Source: Gordionus sp. m RMFG-2023 (Eukaryota; Nematomorpha; Gordioida; Chordodea; Parachordodidae). Taken from it: a DNA stretch of 64,000 nucleotides. The notes under the pieces are model-generated. The model was not told the origin of the DNA, did not search any database, and saw nothing but the letters and a program-made list of their open reading frames with translations. Shown piece by piece: positions 37,415-51,480 of this stretch (position 1 is its first letter; the number at the start of each line of letters is the position of its first letter). The position numbers were made by a program, and so were the translations under genes. The stretch spans positions 53,297,561 through 53,361,560 of the forward strand of contig NC_088775.1 in the NCBI RefSeq assembly GCF_954871325.1. Reading direction: 5' to 3'.

Positions 37415-40400
37415 ATTTATATTATTGAACTCAGAACATAATTCTCTATCTAAAACCGTTTAGATGTATTTTTTTACGTTTCCGGTTCACAAAAATAATA
37501 TTTTGTCGCTAAAGACATTTATAGGGGAAATGCTAACATCTTAAACGTAATTTTGAATATATTTATATCATTGAACTCAGAACATAATTCTCTATCTAAA
37601 ACCGTTTAGATGTATTTTTTTACGTTTCCGGTTCACAAAAATAATATTTTGTCGCTAAAGACATTTATAGGGGAAATGCTAACATCTTAAACATAATTTT
37701 GAATATAATTATATCATTGAACTCAGAATTTAATTCTCTATCCAAAACCGTTTAGATGTATTTTTTTACGTTTCCGGTTCACAAAATAAATATTTTATCG
37801 CGAAAGACATTTATAGGGGAAATGCTAACATCTTAAACGTAATTTTGAATATATTTATATCATTGAACTCAGAATATAATTCTCTATCGAAAACAGCTTA
37901 AATGTATTTTTTTACGTTTCCGGTTCAAATAATAATTTTTTTGTCGCGAAAGACTATTATAGGGGAAAGTCTAACATCTTAAACGTAATCTTGAATATAT
38001 TTATATCATTGAACTAAGAATTTAATTCTCTATCCCAAACCGTTTAGATGTATTTTTTTACGTTTACGGTTCACAAAATAAATATTTTGTCAAAGACATT
38101 TATAGGGGAAATACTAACATCTTAAACGTAATTTTGAATATATTTATATCATTGAACTGATAATATAATTCTCTATCCAAAACCGTTTAGATGTATTTTT
38201 TTACGTTTCCGGTTCACCAAATAAATAATTTGTCGCAAAATACATTTATAGGGGAAAGGCTAACATCTTAAACGTAATTTTGAATATTTATATCATTGAA
38301 CTCAGAATGTAATTCTCTATCCAAAACCGTTTAGATGTATTTCTTTACGTTTCCGGTTCACAAAATAAATATTTTGTCGCGAAAGACATTTATAGGGGAA
38401 ATGCTAACATCTTAAACGTAATTTTGAATATATTTATATTATTGAACTCAGAACATAATTCTCTATCTAAAACCGTTTAGATGTATTTTTTTACGTTTCC
38501 GGTTCACAAAAATAATATTTTGTCGCTAAAGACATTTATAGGGGAAATGCTAACATCTTAAACGTAATTTTGAATATATTTATATCATTGAACTCAGAAC
38601 ATAATTCTCTATCTAAAACCGTTTAGATGTATTTTTTTACGTTTCCGGTTCACAAAAATAATATTTTGTCGCTAAAGACATTTATAGGGGAAATGCTAAC
38701 ATCTTAAACATAATTTTGAATATAATTATATCATTGAACTCAGAATTTAATTCTCTATCCAAAACCGTTTAGATGTATTTTTTTACGTTTCCGGTTCACA
38801 AAATAAATATTTTATCGCGAAAGACATTTATAGGGGAAATGCTAACATCTTAAACGTAATTTTGAATATATTTATATCATTGAACTCAGAATATAATTCT
38901 CTATCCAAACCGCTTAGATGTAATTTTTAAGGTTTCCGGTTCACAAAATAAATTTCGCGAGAGACTTTTAACGGGGAAATGCTAACATCTTAAACATAAT
39001 TTTGAATATAATTATATCATTGAACTCAGAATTTAATTCTCTATCGAAAACAGCTTAGATGTATTTTTTTACGTTTCCGGTTCAAATAATAATTTTTTTG
39101 TCGCGAAAGACTATTATAGGGGAAAGTCTAACATCTTAAACGTAATCTTGAATATATTTATATCATTGAACTCAGAATTTAATTCTCTATCCCAAACCGT
39201 TTAGATGTATTTTTTTACGTTTACGGTTCACAAAATAAATATTTTGTCAAAGACATTTATAGGGGAAATACTAACATCTTAAACGTAATTTTGAATATAT
39301 TTATATCATTGAACTGATAATATAATTCTCTATCCAAAACCGTTTAGATGTATTTTTTTACGTTTCCGGTTCACCAAATAAATAATTTGTCGCAAAATAC
39401 ATTTATAGGGGAAAGGCTAACATCTTAAACGTAATTTTGAATATTTATATCATTGAACTCAGAATGTAATTCTCTATCCAAAACCGTTTAGATGTATTTC
39501 TTTACGTTTCCGGTTCACAAAATAAATATTTTGTCGCGAAAGACATTTATAGGGGAAATGCTAACATCTTAAACGTAATTTTGAATATATTTATATTATT
39601 GAACTCAGAACATAATTCTCTATCTAAAACCGTTTAGATGTATTTTTTTACGTTTCCGGTTCACAAAAATAATATTTTGTCGCTAAAGACATTTATAGGG
39701 GAAATGCTAACATCTTAAACGTAATTTTGAATATATTTATATCATTGAACTCAGAACATAATTCTCTATCTAAAACCGTTTAGATGTATTTTTTTACGTT
39801 TCCGGTTCACAAAAATAATATTTTGTCGCTAAAGACATTTATAGGGGAAATGCTAACATCTTAAACATAATTTTGAATATAATTATATCATTGAACTCAG
39901 AATTTAATTCTCTATCCAAAACCGTTTAGATGTATTTTTTTACGTTTCCGGTTCACAAAATAAATATTTTATCGCGAAAGACATTTATAGGGGAAATGCT
40001 AACATCTTAAACGTAATTTTGAATATATTTATATCATTGAACTCAGAATATAATTCTCTATCCAAACCGCTTAGATGTAATTTTTAAGGTTTCCGGTTCA
40101 CAAAATAAATTTCGCGAGAGACTTTTAACGGGGAAATGCTAACATCTTAAACATAATTTTGAATATAATTATATCATTGAACTCAGAATTTAATTCTCTA
40201 TCGAAAACAGCTTAGATGTATTTTTTTACGTTTCCGGTTCAAATAATAATTTTTTTGTCGCGAAAGACTATTATAGGGGAAAGTCTAACATCTTAAACGT
40301 AATCTTGAATATATTTATATCATTGAACTCAGAATTTAATTCTCTATCCCAAACCGTTTAGATGTATTTTTTTACGTTTACGGTTCACAAAATAAATATT

Positions 40401-42950
40401 TTGTCAAAGACATTTATAGGGGAAATACTAACATCTTAAACGTAATTTTGAATATATTTATATCATTGAACTGATAATATAATTCTCTATCCAAAACCGT
40501 TTAGATGTATTTTTTTACGTTTCCGGTTCACCAAATAAATAATTTGTCGCAAAATACATTTATAGGGGAAAGGCTAACATCTTAAACGTAATTTTGAATA
40601 TTTATATCATTGAACTCAGAATGTAATTCTCTATCCAAAACCGTTTAGATGTATTTCTTTACGTTTCCGGTTCACAAAATAAATATTTTGTCGCGAAAGA
40701 CATTTATAGGGGAAATGCTAACATCTTAAACGTAATTTTGAATATATTTATATTATTGAACTCAGAACATAATTCTCTATCTAAAACCGTTTAGATGTAT
40801 TTTTTTACGTTTCCGGTTCACAAAAATAATATTTTGTCGCTAAAGACATTTATAGGGGAAATGCTAACATCTTAAACGTAATTTTGAATATATTTATATC
40901 ATTGAACTCAGAACATAATTCTCTATCTAAAACCGTTTAGATGTATTTTTTTACGTTTCCGGTTCACAAAAATAATATTTTGTCGCTAAAGACATTTATA
41001 GGGGAAATGCTAACATCTTAAACATAATTTTGAATATAATTATATCATTGAACTCAGAATTTAATTCTCTATCCAAAACCGTTTAGATGTATTTTTTTAC
41101 GTTTCCGGTTCACAAAATAAATATTTTATCGCGAAAGACATTTATAGGGGAAATGCTAACATCTTAAACGTAATTTTGAATATATTTATATCATTGAACT
41201 CAGAATATAATTCTCTATCCAAACCGCTTAGATGTAATTTTTAAGGTTTCCGGTTCACAAAATAAATTTCGCGAGAGACTTTTAACGGGGAAATGCTAAC
41301 ATCTTAAACATAATTTTGAATATAATTATATCATTGAACTCAGAATTTAATTCTCTATCGAAAACAGCTTAGATGTATTTTTTTACGTTTCCGGTTCAAA
41401 TAATAATTTTTTTGTCGCGAAAGACTATTATAGGGGAAAGTCTAACATCTTAAACGTAATCTTGAATATATTTATATCATTGAACTCAGAATTTAATTCT
41501 CTATCCCAAACCGTTTAGATGTATTTTTTTACGTTTACGGTTCACAAAATAAATATTTTGTCAAAGACATTTATAGGGGAAATACTAACATCTTAAACGT
41601 AATTTTGAATATATTTATATCATTGAACTGATAATATAATTCTCTATCCAAAACCGTTTAGATGTATTTTTTTACGTTTCCGGTTCACCAAATAAATAAT
41701 TTGTCGCAAAATACATTTATAGGGGAAAGGCTAACATCTTAAACGTAATTTTGAATATTTATATCATTGAACTCAGAATGTAATTCTCTATCCAAAACCG
41801 TTTAGATGTATTTCTTTACGTTTCCGGTTCACAAAATAAATATTTTGTCGCGAAAGACATTTATAGGGGAAATGCTAACATCTTAAACGTAATTTTGAAT
41901 ATATTTATATTATTGAACTCAGAACATAATTCTCTATCTAAAACCGTTTAGATGTATTTTTTTACGTTTCCGGTTCACAAAAATAATATTTTGTCGCTAA
42001 AGACATTTATAGGGGAAATGCTAACATCTTAAACGTAATTTTGAATATATTTATATCATTGAACTCAGAACATAATTCTCTATCTAAAACCGTTTAGATG
42101 TATTTTTTTACGTTTCCGGTTCACAAAAATAATATTTTGTCGCTAAAGACATTTATAGGGAAAATGCTAACATCTTAAACATAATTTTGAATATAATTAT
42201 ATCATTGAACTCAGAATTTAATTCTCTATCCAAAACCGTTTAGATGTATTTTTTTACGTTTCCGGTTCACAAAATAAATATTTTGTCGCTAAAGACATTT
42301 ATAGGGGAAATGCTAACATCTTAAACGTAATTTTGAATATATTTATATCATTGAACTCAGAACATAATTCTCTATCTAAAACCGTTTAGATGTATTTTTT
42401 TACGTTTCCGGTTCACAAAATATAATATTTTGTCGCTAAAGACATTTATAGGGGAAATGCTAACATCTTAAACGTAATTTTGAATATATTTATATCATTG
42501 AACTCAGAATATAATTCTCTATCCAAAACCGCTTAGATGTAATTTTTAAGGTTTCCGGTTCACAAAATAAATTTCGCTGGAGACTTTTAACGGGGAAATG
42601 CTAACATCTTAAACATAATTTTGAATATAATTATATCATTGAACTCAGAATTTAATTCTCTATCGAAAACAGCTTAGATGTATTTTTTTACGTTTCCGGT
42701 TCAAATAATAATTTTTTTGTCGCGAAAGACTATTATAGGGGAAAGTCTAACATCTTAAACGTAATCTTGAATATATTTATATCATTGAACTCAGAATTTA
42801 ATTCTCTATCCCAAACCGTTTAGATGTATTTTTTTACGTTTACGGTTCACAAAATAAATATTTTGTCAAAGACATTTATAGGGGAAATACTAACATCTTA
42901 AACGTAATTTTGAATATATTTATATCATTGAACTGATAATATAATTCTCT
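37415..42950. repeat. Satellite D higher-order repeat, 1,157-bp unit of 8 monomers
   Basis: The private marker ATGTATTTCTTTACG places TTC at 38341, 39498, 40655 and 41812, an exact 1,157-bp period. A second marker, TTTTATCGCG, gives 38812, 39969 and 41126 with the same period. Within the unit are distinctive monomers: AAATTTCGCGAGAGAC (5-bp shortened), TTTTGTCAAAGAC (3-bp shortened), GTTCACCAAATAAATAATTT, and one with the shortened linker TTTTGAATATTTATATC. The first copy lacks about one monomer, and the last diverges after about 42240. Related but partial copies lie at about 22.9-23.8, 45.3-47.2, 58.6-59.6 and 63.7-64.0 kb. Confidence 0.9.
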
Positions 42951-45299
42951 ATCTAAAACCGCTTAGATGTATTTTTTTACGTTTCCGGTTCACAAAATAA
43001 ATATTTTGTCGCGAAAGACATTTATAGATGAAATGCTAACATCTTAAACATAATTTTGAATATAATTATATCATTGAACTCAGAATTTAATTCTCTATCC
43101 AAAACCGTTTAGATCTATTTTTTTACGTTTCCGGTTCACAAAATAAATATTTTGTCGCGAAAGACATTTATAGGGCAAAGGCTAACATCTTAAACGTAAT
43201 TTTTAATATAATTTAATCATTGAACTCAGAATTTAATTCTCTATCCAAAACCGCTTAGATGTAATTTTTTACATTTCCTGTTCACAAAATAATTTTTTAT
43301 AGCGAAAGACTTTTAACGGGGAAAGGCTAATATCTTAAACATAATTTTGAATATAATTATATCATTGAACTCAGGATTTAATTCTCTATCGAAAACAGCT
43401 TAGATGTATTTTTTTACGTTTCCGGTTCACATAATAATTTTTTTGTCGCGAAAGATATTTATAGGGGAAAGTCTAACATCTTAAACATAATTTTGTTTAT
43501 ATCATTGAACTCAGAATTTAATTCTCTATCCAAAACTGCTTAGATGTATTTTTTTACGTTTCCGGTTCACAAAATAAATATTTTGTCGCGAAAGACATTT
43601 ATATGGGAAATGCTAACATCTTTAACGTATTTTTGAATATATTTATATCATTGAACTGAGAATATTATTCTCTATCCAAAACCGCTTAGATGTAATTTTT
43701 AAGGTTTCCAGTTCACAAAATAAATTTTTTGTCGCGAAAGACTTTTAACGGAGAAAGGCTAACATCTTAAACATAATTTTGAATATAATTATATCATTGA
43801 ACTCAGAATTTAATTCTCTATCGAAAACAGCTTAGATGTATTTTTTTACTTTTCCGGTTCACATAATAATTTTTTTGTCGCGAAAGACATTTATAGGATA
43901 AAGTCTAACATCTTAAACGTAATTTTGTTTATATCATTGAACTCAGAATTTAATTCTCTATCCAAAACTGCTTAGATGTATTTTTTTACGTTTCCGGTTC
44001 ACAAAAATAATATTTTGTCGCTAAAGACATTTATAGGTCAAATGCTAACATCTTAAACATAATTTTGAATATAATTATATCATTGAACTTAGAATTTAAT
44101 TCTCTATCCAAAACCGTTTAGATGTATTTTTTTACGTTTCCGGTTCACAAAATAAATATTTTGTCGCGAAAGACATTTATAGGGGAAATGCTAACATCTT
44201 AAACGTAATTTTGAATATATTTATATCATTGAACTCAGAATTTAATTCTCTATCCAAAACCGCTTAGATGTAATTTTTAAGGTTTCCGGTTCACAAAATA
44301 AATTTTTTATCGCGAAAGACTTTTAACGGGGAAAGGCTAACATCTTAAACATAATTTTGAATATAATTATATCATTGAACTCAGAATTTAATTCTCTATC
44401 GAAAACAGCTTAGATGTATTTTTTTACTTTTCCTGTTCACATAATAATTTTTTTGTCGCGAAAGACATTTATAGGGGAAAGTCTAACATCTTAAACGTAA
44501 TTTTGTTTATATCATTGAACTCAGAATTTGATTCTCTATCCAAAACTGCTTAGATGTATTTTTCTACTATTCCGGTTTTGTCACGAAAGACATTTATATA
44601 GGAAATGATAACATCTTAAACGTAATTTTGAATATATTTATATCATTGAACTGAGAATATAATTCTCTATCCAAAACCGCTTAGATGTAATTTTTAAAGT
44701 TTCCGGTTCACAAAATAAATATTTTTTCGCGAAAGACTTTTAACTGGGAAAGGCTAATATCTTAAACATAATTTTGAATATAATTATATCATTGAACTCA
44801 GGATTTAATTCTCTATCGAAAACAGCTTAGATGTATTTTTTTACGTTTCCGGTTCACATAATAATTTTTTTGTCGCGAAAGATATTTATAGGGGAAAGTC
44901 TAACATCTTAAACATAATTTTGTTTATATCATTGAACTCATAATTTAATTCTCTATCCAAAACTGCTTAGATGTATTTTTTTACGTTTCCGGTTCACAAA
45001 ATAAATATTTTGTCACGAAAGACATTTATAGGGGAAATGCTAACATCTTAAACGTAATTTTGAATATATTTGTATCTTTGAACTCAGAATATAATTCTCT
45101 ATCCAAAACCGCTTAGATGAATTTTTTTACGTTTCCGGTTCACATAATAATTTTTTTGTTGCGAAAGATATTTATAGGGGAAAGTCTAACATCTTAAACA
45201 TAATTTTGTTTATATCATTGAACTCAGAATTTAATTCTCTATCCAAAACTGCTTAGATGTATTTTTTTACGTTTCCGGTTCACAAAATAAATATTTTGT

Positions 45300-47220
45300 C
45301 ACGAAAGACATTTATAGGGGAAAGTCTAACATCTTAAACGTAATCTTGAATATATTTATATCATTGAACTCAGAATTTAATTCTCTATCCCAAACCGTTT
45401 AGATGTATTTTTTTACGTTTACGGTTCACAAAATAAATATTTTGTCAAAGACATTTATAGGGGAAATACTAACATCTTAAACGTAATTTTGAATATATTT
45501 ATATCATTGAACTGATAATATAATTCTCTATCCAAAACCGTTTAGATGTATTTTTTTACGTTTCCGGTTCACCAAATAAATAATTTGTCGCAAAATACAT
45601 TTATAGGGGAAAGGCTAACATCTTAAACGTAATTTTGAATATTTATATCATTGAACTCAGAATGTAATTCTCTATCCAAAACCGTTTAGATGTATTTCTT
45701 TACGTTTCCGGTTCACAAAATAAATATTTTGTCGCGAAAGACATTTATAGGGGAAATGCTAACATCTTAAACGTAATTTTGAATATATTTATATTATTGA
45801 ACTCAGAACATAATTCTCTATCTAAAACCGTTTAGATGTATTTTTTTACGTTTCCGGTTCACAAAAATAATATTTTGTCGCTAAAGACATTTATAGGGGA
45901 AATGCTAACATCTTAAACGTAATTTTGAATATATTTATATCATTGAACTCAGAACATAATTCTCTATCTAAAACCGTTTAGATGTATTTTTTTACGTTTC
46001 CGGTTCACAAAAATAATATTTTGTCGCTAAAGACATTTATAGGGGAAATGCTAACATCTTAAACATAATTTTGAATATAATTATATCATTGAACTCAGAA
46101 TTTAATTCTCTATCCAAAACCGTTTAGATGTATTTTTTTACGTTTCCGGTTCACAAAATAAATATTTTATCGCGAAAGACATTTATAGGGGAAATGCTAA
46201 CATCTTAAACGTAATTTTGAATATATTTATATCATTGAACTCAGAATATAATTCTCTATCCAAAACCGCTTAGATGTAATTTTTAAGGTTTCCGGTTCAC
46301 AAAATAAATTTCGCTAGAGACTTTTAACGGGGAAATGCTAACATCTTAAACATAATTTTGAATATAATTATATCATTGAACTCAGAATTTAATTCTCTAT
46401 CCCAAACCGTTTAGATGTATTTTTTTACGTTTACGGTTCACAAAATAAATATTTTGTCAAAGACATTTATAGGGGAAATACTAACATCTTAAACGTAATT
46501 TTGAATATATTTATATCATTGAACTGATAATATAATTCTCTATCCAAAACCGTTTAGATGTATTTTTTTACGTTTCCGGTTCACCAAATAAATAATTTGT
46601 CGCAAAATACATTTATAGGGGAAAGGCTAACATCTTAAACGTAATTTTGAATATTTATATCATTGAACTCAGAATGTAATTCTCTATCCAAAACCGTTTA
46701 GATGTATTTCTTTACGTTTCCGGTTCACAAAATAAATATTTTGTCGCGAAAGACATTTATAGGGGAAATGCTAACATCTTAAACGTAATTTTGAATATAT
46801 TTATATTATTGAACTCAGAACATAATTCTCTATCTAAAACCGTTTAGATGTATTTTTTTACGTTTCCGGTTCACAAAAATAATATTTTGTCGCTAAAGAC
46901 ATTTATAGGGGAAATGCTAACATCTTAAACGTAATTTTGAATATATTTATATCATTGAACTCAGAACATAATTCTCTATCTAAAACCGTTTAGATGTATT
47001 TTTTTACGTTTCCGGTTCACAAAAATAATATTTTGTCGCTAAAGACATTTATAGGGGAAATGCTAACATCTTAAACATAATTTTGAATATAATTATATCA
47101 TTGAACTCAGAATTTAATTCTCTATCCAAAACCGTTTAGATGTATTTTTTTACGTTTCCGGTTCACAAAATAAATATTTTATCGCGAAAGACATTTATAG
47201 GGGAAATGCTAACATCTTAA
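45300..47220. repeat. Dispersed partial copies of the 1,157-bp unit, spacing 1,012 bp
   Basis: The ATGTATTTCTTTACG marker (TTC) recurs at 45696 and 46708, 1,012 bp apart, which is the 1,157-bp unit minus one 145-bp monomer. The missing monomer is the CGAAAACAGCTT / GACTATTATAGG type. The flanks on both sides are other satellite D subfamilies, so this block was copied away from the main higher-order array. Confidence 0.8.
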
Positions 47221-47999
47221 ACGTAATTTTGTTTATATCATTGAACTCAGAATTTGATTCTCTATCCAAAACTGCTTAGATGTATTTTTCTACTATTCCG
47301 GTTTTGTCACGAAAGACATTTATATAGGAAATGATAACATCTTAAACGTAATTTTGAATATATTTATATCATTGAACTGAGAATATAATTCTCTATCCAA
47401 AACCGCTTAGATGTAATTTTTAAAGTTTCCGGTTCACAAAATAAATATTTTTTCGCGAAAGACTTTTAACTGGGAAAGGCTAATATCTTAAACATAATTT
47501 TGAATATAATTATATCATTGAACTCAGGATTTAATTCTCTATCGAAAACAGCTTAGATGTATTTTTTTACGTTTCCGGTTCACATAATAATTTTTTTGTC
47601 GCGAAAGATATTTATAGGGGAAAGTCTAACATCTTAAACATAATTTTGTTTATATCATTGAACTCATAATTTAATTCTCTATCCAAAACTGCTTAGATGT
47701 ATTTTTTTACGTTTCCGGTTCACAAAATAAATATTTTGTCACGAAAGACATTTATAGGGGAAATGCTAACATCTTAAACGTAATTTTGAATATATTTGTA
47801 TCTTTGAACTCAGAATATAATTCTCTATCCAAAACCGCTTAGATAAATTTTTTTACGTTTCCGGTTCACATAATAATTTTTTTGTTGCGAAAGATATTTA
47901 TAGGGGAAAGTCTAACATCTTAAACATAATTTTGTTTATATCATTGAACTCAGAATTTAATTCTCTATCCAAAACTGCTTAGATGTATTTTTTTACGTT

Positions 48000-50900
48000 T
48001 CCGGTTCACAAAATAAATATTTTGTCACGAAAGACATTTATAGGGGAAATGCTAACATCTTAAACGTAATTTTGAATATATTTATATCATTGAACTCAGA
48101 ACATAATTCTCTATTTAAAACCGTTTAGAGGTATTTTTTTACGTTTCCGGTTCACAAAAATAATATTTTGTCGCTAAAGACATTTATAGGTCAAATGCTA
48201 ACATCTTAAACATAATTTTTAATATAATTATATCATTGAACTTAGAATTTAATTCTCTATCCAAAACCGTTTAGATGTATTTTTTTACGTTTCCGGTTCA
48301 CAAAATAAATATTTTGTCGCGAAAGACATTTATAGGGGAAATGCTAACATCTTAAACGTAATTTTGAATATATTTATATCATTGAACTCACAATTTAATT
48401 CTCTATCCAAAACCGCTTAGATGTAATTTTTAAGGTTTCCGGTTCACAAAATAAATTTTTTGTCGCGAAAGACTTTTAACGGGGAAAGGCTAACATCTTA
48501 AACATAATTTTGAATATAATTATATCATTGAACTCAGAATTTAATTCTCTATCGAAAACAGCTTAGATGTATTTTTTTACTTTTCCGGTTCACATAATAA
48601 TTTTTTTGTCGCGAAAGACATTTATAGGGGAAAGTCTAACATTTAAACGTAATTTTGTTTATATCATTGAACTCAGAATTTAATTCTCTATCCAAAACTG
48701 CTTAGATGTATTTTTCTACTATTCCGGTTTTGTCACGAAAGACATTTATATAGGAAATGATAACATCTTAAACGTAATTTTGAATATATTTATATCATTG
48801 AACTGAGAATATAATTCTCTATTCACAACCGCTTAGATGTAATTTTTAAAGTTTCCGGTTCACAAAATAAATATTTTTTCGCGAAAGACTTTTAACGGGG
48901 AAAGGCTAATATCTTAAACATAATTTTGAATATAATTATATCATTGAACTCAGGATTTAATTCTCTATCGAAAACAGCTTAGATGTATTTTTTTACGTTT
49001 CCGGTTCACATAATAATTTTTTTGTCGCGAAAGATATTTATAGGGGAAAGTCTAACATCTTAAACATAATTTTGTTTATATCATTGAATTCAGAATTTAA
49101 TTCTCTATCCAAAACTGCTTAGATGTATTTTTTTACGTTTCCGGTTCACAAAATAAATATTTTGTCACGAAAGACATTTATAGGGGAAATGCTAACATCT
49201 TAAACGTAATTTTGAATATATTTATATCTTTGAACTCAGAATATAATTCTCTATCCAAAACCGCTTAGATGAATTTTTTTACGTTTCCGGTTTACATAAT
49301 AATTTTTTTGTTGCGAAAGATATTTATAGGGGAAAGTCTAACATCTTAAACATAATTTTGTTTATATCATTGAACTCAGAATTTAATTCTCTATCCAAAA
49401 CTGCTTAGATGTATTTTTTTACGTTTCCGGTTCACAAAATAAATATTTTGTCACGAAAGACATTTATAGGGGAAATGCTAACATCTTAAACGTAATTTTG
49501 AATATATTTATATCTTTGAACTCAGAATATAATTCTCTATACAAAACCGCTTAGATGAATTTTTTTACGTTTTCGGTTCACATAATAATTTTTTTGTTGC
49601 GAAAGATATTTATAGGGGAAAGTCTAACATCTTAAACATAATTTTGTTTATATCATTGAACTCAGAATTTAATTCTCTATCCAAAACTGCTTAGATGTAT
49701 TTTTTTACGTTTCCGGTTCACAAAATAAATATTTTGTCACGAAAGACATTTATAGGGGAAATGCTAACATCTTAAACGTAATTTTGAATATATTTATATC
49801 ATTGAACTCAGAACATAATTCTCTATCTAAAACCGTTTAGAGGTATTTTTTTACGTTTCCGGTTCACAAAAATAATATTTTGTCGCTAAAGACATTTATA
49901 GGTCAAATGCTAACATCTTAAACATAATTTTGAATATAATTATATCATTGAACTTAGAATTTAATTCTCTATCCAAAACCGTTTAGATGTATTTTTTTAC
50001 GTTTCCGGTTCACAAAATAAATATTTTGTCGCGAAAGACATTTATAGGGGAAATGCTAACATCTTAAACGTAATTTTGAATATATTTATATCATTGAACT
50101 CACAATTTAATTCTCTATCCAAAACCGCTTAGATGTAATTTTTAAGGTTTCCGGTTCACAAAATAAATTTTTTGTCGCGAAAGACTTTTAACGGGGAAAG
50201 GCTAACATCTTAAACATAATTTTGAATATAATTATATCATTGAACTCAGAATTTAATTCTCTATCGAAAACAGCTTAGATGTATTTTTTTACTTTTCCGG
50301 TTCACATAATAATTTTTTTGTCGCGAAAGACATTTATAGGGGAAAGTCTAACATCTTAAACGTAATTTTGTTTATATCATTGAACTCAGAATTTAATTCT
50401 CTATCCAAAACTGCTTAGATGTATTTTTCTACTATTCCGGTTTTGTCACGAAAGACATTTATATAGGAAATGATAACATCTTAAACGTAATTTTGAATAT
50501 ATTTATATCATTGAACTGAGAATATAATTCTCTATCCACAACCGCTTAGATGTAATTTTTAAAGTTTCCGGTTCACAAAATAAATATTTTTTCGCGAAAG
50601 ACTTTTAACGGGGAAAGGCTAATATCTTAAACATAATTTTGAATATAATTATATCATTGAACTCAGGATTTAATTCTCTATCGAAAACAGCTTAGATGTA
50701 TTTTTTTACGTTTCCGGTTCACATAATAATTTTTTTGTCGCGAAAGATATTTATAGGGGAAAGTCTAACATCTTAAACATAATTTTGTTTATATCATTGA
50801 ATTCAGAATTTAATTCTCTATCCAAAACTGCTTAGATGTATTTTTTTACGTTTCCGGTTCACAAAATAAATATTTTGTCACGAAAGACATTTATAGGGGA

Positions 50901-51480
50901 AATGCTAACATCTTAAACGTAATTTTGAATATATTTATATCTTTGAACTCAGAATATAATTCTCTATCCAAAACCGCTTAGATGAATTTTTTTACGTTTC
51001 CGGTTTACATAATAATTTTTTTGTTGCGAAAGATATTTATAGGGGAAAGTCTAACATCTTAAACATAATTTTGTTTATATCATTGAACTCAGAATTTAAT
51101 TCTCTATCCAAAACTGCTTAGATGTATTTTTTTACGTTTCCGGTTCACAAAATAAATATTTTGTCACGAAAGACATTTATAGGGAAATGCTAACATCTTA
51201 AACGTAATTTTGAATATATTTATATCTTTGAACTCAGAATATAATTCTCTATACAAAACCGCTTAGATGAATTTTTTTACGTTTTCGGTTCACATAATAA
51301 TTTTTTTGTTGCGAAAGATATTTATAGGGGAAAGTCTAACATCTTAAACATAATTTTGTTTATATCATTGAACTCAGAATTTAATTCTCTATCCAAAACT
51401 GCTTAGATGTATTTTTTTACGTTTCCGGTTCACAAAAATAATATTTTGTCGCTAAAGACATTTATAGGTCAAATGCTAAC
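48000..51480. repeat. Satellite D tandem duplication of ~1,713 bp
   Basis: CTCACAATTTAATT occurs at 48387 and 50099, CTACTATTCCGG at 48716 and 50429, and GGTTTACATAAT at about 49288 and 51001. These are offsets of 1,712-1,713 bp (about twelve monomers). One copy lacks a G in a GGGG run near 51183, showing small indels since duplication. Confidence 0.8.
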
